19,244 nucleotides of DNA from JBJGXI01 sp045635475 (GTDB lineage: Bacteria; Bacillota; Bacilli; Bacillales; Amphibacillaceae). Below the pieces are notes generated by a model. It searched no databases, was not told the origin of the DNA, and saw only the letters and a list, made by a program, of their open reading frames with translations. Positions 14,680-19,244 of this stretch are shown here, piece by piece (the first letter of the stretch is position 1; each line of letters opens with the position of its first letter). The stretch covers positions 1 to 19,244 of the forward strand of contig NZ_JBJGXI010000071.1 of the NCBI RefSeq assembly GCF_045635475.1, given 5' to 3'. The position numbers were made by a program, and so were the translations under genes.

Positions 14680-14710
14680 AAAAGTAACGATATTATATGG
14701 AGGTGTTCAT

Positions 14711-15229
14711 ATGCCACGATGGGGTAAGAACAAACAAGTCGACGAACGTGTCACCAATCTGCAAAACAAAATATATAAAGAAATCCATATGATTGTGATG
14801 GTATTAAGCTTTGTATCCATCGGAGTTAAATCTTGGATATATGGAATCAATATTAACCTTGTAATAACTGAGCTTGTAATCATCGTTTTATCAGGGTTTT
14901 ATTATATGATTCGGTCGTCCTATTTGGGTGTAATTACAGATGAAATTGAGCTGCATGATCGTCACCAGAAGATGAAGTTAAGCACAAAAAATATTGTGGT
15001 AGGTTTAATTTTAGGTGTTGTAATAGCGATTATTTTTGCAACCAATAGCGCGGTGAACTATGCAGATGATAATTTGCAGGCGATTTATTACTTCTTGCTC
15101 GTATTCTTCGTCTCCTTTATGTTTTATGTTCCTGTGTTTGCAGGTTTCCTAGGGTTAACATATCTGGCTGCTAAAAAGAAAAGTGAGCAAATTGTTCAAC
15201 AGCAGTTAGGAGATGAAGATGCGAGGTGA
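14711..15229 (+). CDS. Four-helix membrane protein paired with a Cro/C1 regulator (DUF6773-like)
   Basis: A 172-residue protein with a short basic N-terminus, a helix pair at about residues 27-45 and 48-68, an acidic-basic cytoplasmic loop (I-T-D-E-I-E-L-H-D-R-H), and a second pair at about 93-111 and 120-150. The basic end carries K-K-K. It resembles small membrane proteins (DUF6773-like) commonly encoded next to 60-70-residue XRE regulators in Firmicutes. I am not certain of the family name. A GGAGGTG site stands 6 bases before the ATG. The regulator gene follows after 9 bases, and both are expected to be read from the promoter at 14636-14679. The function is unknown. Such pairs are often taken as membrane-linked sensing or self-regulating modules. 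Confidence 0.75.
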   Translation: MPRWGKNKQVDERVTNLQNKIYKEIHMIVMVLSFVSIGVKSWIYGININLVITELVIIVLSGFYYMIRSSYLGVITDEIELHDRHQKMKLSTKNIVVGLILGVVIAIIFATNSAVNYADDNLQAIYYFLLVFFVSFMFYVPVFAGFLGLTYLAAKKKSEQIVQQQLGDEDAR

Positions 15230-15238
15230 TCATGTACG

Positions 15239-15433
15239 ATGAAAAATATTAAATTGAAAATGGCCAGAGTCGAACATGAATTATCTCAAGAAGAGCTAGC
15301 AAAAGTGGTGGGTGTTTCGAGACAAACGATTGGCTTAATAGAAGTAGGAAAGTATAATCCAAGTTTAAATTTATGCATCTCGATTTGTAAGACCTTGAAT
15401 AAAACACTTGATCAATTATTTTGGGATGAATAA
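15239..15433 (+). CDS. XRE-family helix-turn-helix regulator, 64 residues
   Basis: A minimal Cro/C1-type DNA-binding protein. The helix-turn-helix is at about residues 15-36 (L-S-Q-E-E-L-A-K-V-V-G-V-S-R-Q-T-I-G-L-I-E), followed by the typical G-K-Y-N-P-S-L-N-L and the C-terminal D-Q-L-F-W. There is no effector domain, so it likely acts as a dimeric repressor alone. GAGGTG of the preceding gene's end serves as ribosome binding site. An ATG at 15231 opens only a short dead-end frame. It is co-transcribed with the membrane protein and probably binds the inverted repeat over the operon promoter (inference). Confidence 0.9.
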   Translation: MKNIKLKMARVEHELSQEELAKVVGVSRQTIGLIEVGKYNPSLNLCISICKTLNKTLDQLFWDE

Positions 15434-15539
15434 GTATCTTATATTAATGGAAGCTTACAGTGTTTAAGTCGATATTTTATATATATCACATAGAATCACG
15501 CAAAATGCTAACTCTATTAGTAAATAGGGGGTGCAACCA

Positions 15540-15746
15540 ATGGATGAAAATAAAAACCAAAATATGCCTAAGTTCGATGATTTAGATGATCGGGTTATTG
15601 CTGAGGGAAGTCAACAGCCAGCGTTTTCAATGAAAACAAGCTTAGACCCTGAAGATCCAACCAAGGACAATCCATATTTTGATAATACGAAACAACATAG
15701 TAAGGAAGAAATAGAAAAGTTCAAGAAATTTTTTCAAGGACGTTGA
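15540..15746 (+). CDS. Small hydrophilic protein, function unknown
   Basis: A 68-residue, charged protein with no membrane segment. It is rich in Asp, Lys, Gln and Asn, with F-D-D-L-D-D-R near the front, a D-P-E-D-P-T-K-D-N-P-Y-F-D centre, and a basic helical end (E-E-I-E-K-F-K-K-F-F-Q-G-R). The start is the ATG at 15540, since AGGGGGTG lies 6 bases before it. A GTG three codons earlier overlaps that site. I do not recognise a family. The palindromic element at 15751 begins 5 bases after the stop. About 100 bases separate it from the regulator gene, so it may be a separate transcript. Confidence 0.6.
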   Translation: MDENKNQNMPKFDDLDDRVIAEGSQQPAFSMKTSLDPEDPTKDNPYFDNTKQHSKEEIEKFKKFFQGR

Positions 15747-15750
15747 CCTG

Positions 15751-15871
15751 ATTCAGTTTCATAATTACCTTATACAGCTATCCGTATCTATATACAGTTC
15801 AGACACGGGGTTATCCAACTATATATCGATGCGGATAGCTGGAATTGAAAATCAGAATTGTGAAATTGACT
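15751..15871. repeat. Palindromic MITE-like element, copy 2 (121 bp)
   Basis: Imperfect 16-base terminal inverted repeats (15751-15766 and 15856-15871, three mismatches) enclose a 13-base inner repeat with one mismatch (15776-15788 and 15828-15840) and a third, weaker pair (TATATA-CAGTT with AACTATATA). It shares end sequences with copy 1 at 852-927, including TTTCATAATTACCTTA and TGAAATTGACTAAA, but has a longer and different core. It lies between the convergent small-protein and threonyl-tRNA synthetase genes, where its hairpin might also affect transcript ends. Confidence 0.7.
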
Positions 15872-15929
15872 AAACCGAGTATAAAAGGAAAGTGAATGGG
15901 GGAGATATTACTCCCTCAAAAAACACCAC

Positions 15930-17126
15930 CTAAGATAATTCATCTTCAAATTTCTCAAGTAATGCATTACAATCCATTTCACCGAGATTACCAACTTTAC
16001 GCCTTCTCACCGAAAGTGATTGATTTTCTACCTCTTTATCTCCAACCACAATCATATATGGTACCTTTTGCATTTCAGTCTCACGAATCTTTAAACCAAC
16101 CTTTTCTACCCGGTCATCCATTTCAACGCGAAATCCAGCATCCTCCAACTCGGATTTTATTTGTGCTGCATAGCTGTAATGTGCATCGGCAATCGGTAAT
16201 ATTCTTGCTTGAACTGGTGCTAACCAAAGCGGAAAATCACCTTGATAGTGCTCAATTAAAATTGCCATAAACCGCTCAATTGAACCATAAATAGCGCGGT
16301 GGATTATTATTGGGCGATGTGCTTGATTATCTTTCCCAATATACGTACAATCAAATTTTTCAGGCATTTGAAAGTCTAGTTGTACTGTTCCGCATTGCCA
16401 GCTTCGATTTAAAGAGTCAAGAATATGAAAATCGATCTTAGGTCCATAGAAGGCACCATCACCTTTATTAATTTTGTAGTCAATTCCTTTTTGTTTTAAT
16501 ACTGTTTCTAAAGCAGCTTCTGCTTGATCCCAAATTTCTGGTGAACCCATATGCTCATCAGGTCTAGTCGATAGTTCAACTTTATAGCTAAAACCAAATT
16601 TAGCGTAGAACGAATTAACTAGTTCAAGTACTTTTGCCATTTCTACTTCAATTTGATCCTGACGAACGAATAAGTGAGCATCATCTTGAGTAAAACTTCT
16701 CACCCGTAATAGCCCATTAAGTGAGCCTGATAGCTCATGACGATGCACGAGACCAAGTTCTGCAAATCGAAGCGGTAGTTCGCGATAGCTTCGTCTTTTG
16801 CTATTGAATATAAGTAAGGCACCAGGACAATTCATTGGTTTAATTGCATAATTTTGCTCATCCACATTTGAAAAATACATATTCTCATGATAATGATCCC
16901 AATGACCCGATTGTTCCCATAGCTCTTGCTTCATCATAATTGGTGTTTTAATTTCCTGGTATCCACTTCTCTGATGTTGTTCCTTCCAAAATTGTTCAAG
17001 TTGATTTCTTAGTGCCATTCCCTTTGGTAAGAAAAATGGCATGCCAGGGGCTTCCTCCATCGACATAAATAATTCTAACTGTTGACCTAGCTGTCTGTGA
17101 TTGCTTATTTCTTTTACATTTGACAT
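15930..17126 (-). CDS. thrS: Threonyl-tRNA synthetase, short form without TGS and editing domains
   Basis: Class II synthetase charging tRNA(Thr). The 398-residue protein begins where the catalytic core of normal ThrRS (about 640 residues) begins (N-H-R-Q-L-G-Q-Q-L-E-L-F). It contains motif 2 (V-H-R-H-E-L-S-G-S-L-N-G), motif 3 (G281-S-I-E-R) and the anticodon-binding domain (about 300-398). The zinc ligands that select threonine are present: Cys100 in P-M-N-C-P-G, His151 in D-D-A-H-L-F and His276 in I-I-H-R-A. The N-terminal TGS and serine-editing domains are absent, and this is not a truncation, because AGGAGG sits 6 bases before the ATG and an intact leader precedes it. Residue 103 is Ala where MNCPGH-type enzymes have His. 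Two tandem T-box leaders control it. It is probably a starvation-induced second ThrRS comparable in regulation to B. subtilis thrZ. Confidence 0.9.
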   Translation of the reverse strand: MSNVKEISNHRQLGQQLELFMSMEEAPGMPFFLPKGMALRNQLEQFWKEQHQRSGYQEIKTPIMMKQELWEQSGHWDHYHENMYFSNVDEQNYAIKPMNCPGALLIFNSKRRSYRELPLRFAELGLVHRHELSGSLNGLLRVRSFTQDDAHLFVRQDQIEVEMAKVLELVNSFYAKFGFSYKVELSTRPDEHMGSPEIWDQAEAALETVLKQKGIDYKINKGDGAFYGPKIDFHILDSLNRSWQCGTVQLDFQMPEKFDCTYIGKDNQAHRPIIIHRAIYGSIERFMAILIEHYQGDFPLWLAPVQARILPIADAHYSYAAQIKSELEDAGFRVEMDDRVEKVGLKIRETEMQKVPYMIVVGDKEVENQSLSVRRRKVGNLGEMDCNALLEKFEDELS

Positions 17127-17152
17127 GATACTTCCTCCTATTTTTGAATATG

Positions 17153-17395
17153 AAAAAGCCGCATCATATCCCTATGACAGGGACGATGCGGCCGTGGTTC
17201 CACCCTAAATTTAGTAAAGCAAAATATACCTTACACTCTAAAAAGATAACGGTTTAACCCGGTTATGGATACTTATGTTCCCCATAAATGCTCCAAGGTG
17301 GTAAATCACTCCGGTTTCTTCAGGGCTCGCAGCCATGACCCTGTTCTCTGGAAAGAAAATAAGTAGTGATTCGTGTCCTTATCTACGCTTTAATT
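17153..17395 (-). promoter_or_regulatory. T-box riboswitch, gene-proximal copy, threonine (ACC)
   Basis: Read on the minus strand. Stem I lies in about 17395-17270, with an AGGACACGAATCA start, an AGAGAACAGGG bulge region and a candidate specifier ACC in TGATTTACCACC. The conserved T-box AGGGTGGAACCACG is at 17206-17193. A terminator hairpin follows, GCCGCATC (17192-17185) with GATGCGGC (17165-17158) and then TTTTT. The UGGA of the T-box would pair with a UCCA acceptor end, fitting tRNA(Thr) with discriminator U. Uncharged tRNA(Thr) would favour read-through into the synthetase gene. Confidence 0.92.
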
Positions 17396-17442
17396 TACTA
17401 TTTAATTCGATGTTTGTTGTCTGAAAATGAATTTTTAAAAAC

Positions 17443-17689
17443 AAAAAGACCACACGCATCCCAATGTAAGGGACGAGTGTGGTCGTGGTTCCACCCAAAT
17501 TTATAAAGCAAAAATCTACTTTACGCTCAAAAAAGATAACGGTTTTCCCGATTACGGATACTAATTTCCCCGTAATAGCTCTGAGGTGGTAAATCAGTCC
17601 ATTCTCTTCAGGGCTTACAGCCGATGACCCTGATCTCTTGTAAGAAAATTGAAGAATGATTCGTGTCCTCTTCCTTGCTTTCATATATT
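17443..17689 (-). promoter_or_regulatory. T-box riboswitch, promoter-proximal copy, threonine (ACC)
   Basis: A second complete T-box leader upstream of the first. Stem I starts GGAAGAGGACACGAATCATTC, has AGAGATCAGGG and the same ACC-containing TGATTTACCACC at about 17600-17589. The T-box GGGTGGAACCACG is at 17496-17484, preceded by T where the consensus has A. The terminator stem GACCACAC (17448-17455, plus-strand reading) pairs with GTGTGGTC (17477-17484) and is followed by TTTTT on the transcribed strand. Two leaders in series would give tighter control by threonine starvation than one. Confidence 0.92.
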
Positions 17690-17695
17690 GACATG

Positions 17696-17725
17696 ATTAT
17701 AGAGCAAGAGTGAATTTGATGTCAA
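17696..17725 (-). promoter_or_regulatory. Consensus SigA promoter of the T-box/threonyl-tRNA synthetase unit
   Basis: On the minus strand a perfect TTGACA (17725-17720) and a perfect TATAAT (17701-17696) are separated by 18 bases. Transcription should start near 17689, at the front of the distal T-box leader, giving an untranslated leader of about 560 bases. A strong constitutive promoter is usual where T-boxes do the regulating. Confidence 0.85.
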
Positions 17726-18162
17726 GAGTAAATTTCAAAACTAGTTAGGAAGATTTAACTTAGAATAATGTTAATCGTGAAAAGTTCCGAATGATTGTTA
17801 TGATATTGATTATAACAAAATTGCACGGCTGAATTATACAGGATAATGGCTTTTCATTACTTATCACATTTTGCGAAAATACTCATTCAATTTGTGTTTT
17901 TTCAATTAGTGGAAGGGTAGCATGAATGCTAGAGCGTAAACTGTCTGAAAAAGACGAACTCAGGTCAAAAGATTTATCTTAGGGGGGATGTTTACTGGTG
18001 CATCGTGAATTACTGGGTCACTGAATTAATAACAAACGAAAGGAATGTATTAATAGAGATTTTTAGTGCCTAGATTTGAATATTATCAAAAACAAAAAGG
18101 TTATAATCCATTGAAAAGCGAACATTGATTATGAAGATAATTTTACTAACCGAGGTGGTTTG
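17726..18162. other. Intergenic region upstream of the metallo-hydrolase gene
   Basis: This stretch separates the divergent synthetase and hydrolase units. It is AT-rich with no ORF longer than about 20 codons. A TATAAT at 18102-18107 could be a -10 box for the hydrolase gene, but the nearest -35-like TTGAAT is 20 bases away. GTTATGATATTGATTATAAC (17798-17817) is a loose palindrome of unknown meaning. No RNA gene is recognised. Confidence 0.5.
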
Positions 18163-19113
18163 ATGATATTTCCGAAAGATTTAGGGGAAAACGTTCAATT
18201 GATTGAATTGTTTGATTTAGGTATGGAGCAACGAACCGGATCATACGTGTTACTAGAAGATGAAATAACTGTTATAGAAACAAGTGCGAGCCCATCTATT
18301 GCTTATCTACTAGAGGGCTTAGAATATTTAAACATTAGCCTAGCAGAGATAAAGTATATCGTTGTTACACACATACATCTTGATCACGCAGGAGGAGTCG
18401 GACTATTGCTTGAGAAATGTCCAAATGCGAAGGTTATTGTACATCCACGTGGGAAGCGTCACCTTATAGATCCAACACGATTAATTGCTGGCGCAAAAGC
18501 AGTCTATGGAAATCAATTTAATCGATTGTTTGATCCGATTTTGCCAGTTCCAGAAGAGCGATTACTCACAAAAGAGGATGGTGACATATTGCAAATAAGC
18601 AATAACCGTACACTTACCTTTTTCGATACACCTGGACACGCTAAACATCACTTTTCAATTTATGATTCTTACAGCAATGGCATATTTACGGGAGATACGA
18701 TTGGCGTGTACTATCCTTATACAAAAGCGTATGGATTTGAATTTGTGCTTCCATCCACATCGCCAAACCAGTTTGATCCGAATGCAATGCTGGAATCAAT
18801 AAATCGGATTGAAAGGCTAAATATGGCAAAAATATATTTTGGTCATTATGGCAAAAGTGACAACCCTTCCTACATCATCGAACAAATTCGGTACTGGTTA
18901 CCTAAATTTGTAGAAGCTGGAGAAAAAGTGATTGAAGCAAATCCTTCCGAGTCTTTTGAAGCGAAAACAGCGTTATTAACCGATAAATTAAATAAGATGG
19001 TTAGAGCGTTCCTAAAAGACAAAGGTATTGATGATTCACATAATGTCTATAAACATATTCAAATAGATATGCCGATTTGCTCGATGGGAATTGTAGATTA
19101 CCTTAGTAAATGA
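18163..19113 (+). CDS. Metallo-beta-lactamase-fold hydrolase
   Basis: A 316-residue cytoplasmic protein of the MBL superfamily. The metal motif is T-H-I-H-L-D-H (His70, His72, Asp74, His75), followed by the third-ligand histidine in T-P-G-H-A-K-H-H, the bridging Asp in F-T-G-D-T-I-G, and the last His in Y-F-G-H-Y-G. A binuclear zinc or iron hydrolase site is thus intact. The C-terminal region (about 240-316) is helical and specific to this subgroup. Possible substrates include thioesters, lactones and phosphodiesters, and the sequence does not decide. The start is the ATG at 18163, behind GAGGTGG. A TTG one codon upstream is too close to that site. The gene stands alone, ended by the terminator at 19131-19174. 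Confidence 0.88.
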   Translation: MIFPKDLGENVQLIELFDLGMEQRTGSYVLLEDEITVIETSASPSIAYLLEGLEYLNISLAEIKYIVVTHIHLDHAGGVGLLLEKCPNAKVIVHPRGKRHLIDPTRLIAGAKAVYGNQFNRLFDPILPVPEERLLTKEDGDILQISNNRTLTFFDTPGHAKHHFSIYDSYSNGIFTGDTIGVYYPYTKAYGFEFVLPSTSPNQFDPNAMLESINRIERLNMAKIYFGHYGKSDNPSYIIEQIRYWLPKFVEAGEKVIEANPSESFEAKTALLTDKLNKMVRAFLKDKGIDDSHNVYKHIQIDMPICSMGIVDYLSK

Positions 19114-19130
19114 CGAATTATAGTATCAAC

Positions 19131-19174
19131 AAAACCCAGCATTTGGTCTCATTGATCAATAATTGCTGGGTTTT
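19131..19174 (+). terminator. Intrinsic terminator of the metallo-hydrolase gene
   Basis: AAAACCCAGCA (19131-19141) pairs perfectly with TGCTGGGTTTT (19164-19174) around a 22-base loop. It starts 17 bases after the stop codon. It reads as a terminator on either strand. The remaining bases to 19244 are AT-rich, with a short direct repeat ACTTGGTATTA (19201 and 19214). Confidence 0.8.
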
Positions 19175-19244
19175 GTAATTAGTGGAGAATAACTATTAGC
19201 ACTTGGTATTAAAACTTGGTATTATTTAATAAATAAAGTATAAT

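Noticed and set aside
15896..15916. Short hairpin GGGAG/CTCCC next to the end of the synthetase gene as a terminator
   Set aside because: In the transcribed (minus) direction the T run precedes the stem rather than following it, and the stem is only five pairs.
15896..16270. Plus-strand open frame of 124 codons
   Set aside because: It runs antisense through the conserved C-terminal part of the threonyl-tRNA synthetase gene, and the translated product resembles no protein family. It is a shadow frame.
17379..17684. Minus-strand open frame of 101 codons in the T-box leader
   Set aside because: It lies wholly within the structured distal T-box leader and has no ribosome binding site. The RNA structure explains the conservation.
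17798..17817. Possible Fur-box-like palindrome
   Set aside because: The arms match each other poorly, it does not fit the GATAATGATAATCATTATC consensus well, and no iron gene is adjacent.
17922..17980. Mini-ORF of about 18 codons starting near 17925
   Set aside because: Too short, no recognised similarity, and charged composition without conservation evidence.
1..19244. CRISPR array, rRNA, tRNA or integrative-element attachment sites
   Set aside because: No regularly spaced repeats, no conserved rRNA or tRNA core sequences and no integrase gene were seen. The direct repeats found (for example ACTTGGTATTA near 19201) are too short and isolated.

Overview
The window looks like chromosomal DNA of a low-GC, spore-forming member of the Bacillaceae, perhaps from the Oceanobacillus/Virgibacillus side. 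This rests on strong AGGAGG-type ribosome binding sites, many intrinsic terminators, a SpoIID/LytB-domain protein, an ABC-F protein closely resembling Bacillus subtilis YfmM, tandem threonine T-box leaders, and a GC-rich palindromic repeat of a kind scattered through such genomes. The species cannot be fixed from the sequence alone. It is mostly housekeeping and accessory metabolism with small mobile-DNA scars. There is no prophage, CRISPR array, rRNA or tRNA gene.

Layout. At 1-262 lies one end of an IS200/IS605-type element, with the first 44 codons of a TnpB-like gene on the minus strand. Its end appears to have landed in the 5' part of a phosphinothricin-acetyltransferase-like GNAT gene (173-709), replacing its N-terminus. 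A 76-bp palindromic element (852-927) precedes the aguA-aguB operon (969-2896), which converts agmatine to putrescine via N-carbamoylputrescine. On the minus strand follow a small acidic protein (2958-3155), an FMO-like flavoprotein (3225-4643), a gap carrying a GC-rich repeat, and an orphan holin-like gene (5191-5613). The gap 5614-6119 holds two doubtful mini-ORFs. A multi-pass membrane protein (6120-6857) and a secreted SpoIID/LytB-domain protein (6832-8088) are divergent and overlap at their 5' ends. Next come a two-gene ABC-2 exporter (8134-10187), an acetate-uptake (GPR1/FUN34/YaaH) gene broken by a one-base frameshift (10340-10956), a DUF421/YetF-like protein (11045-11773), an aldo/keto reductase (11949-12863) and the ABC-F protein (12937-14493).

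The right part holds a small operon of a four-helix membrane protein and a Cro/C1-type regulator (14711-15433), with a perfect inverted repeat over its promoter. Then come a small hydrophilic protein (15540-15746), a second, longer copy of the palindromic element (15751-15871) and a threonyl-tRNA synthetase gene (15930-17126). The last encodes only the catalytic and anticodon-binding domains. It has a consensus promoter and two complete tandem T-box leaders, both apparently reading the threonine codon ACC. A metallo-beta-lactamase-fold hydrolase (18163-19113) with its terminator ends the window.

The most interesting items are the editing-domain-less, T-box-controlled threonyl-tRNA synthetase with an altered MNCPG(H) motif, the two-copy palindromic element with conserved ends and a variable core, the IS end inside the GNAT gene, and the operator-like repeat of the regulator operon.
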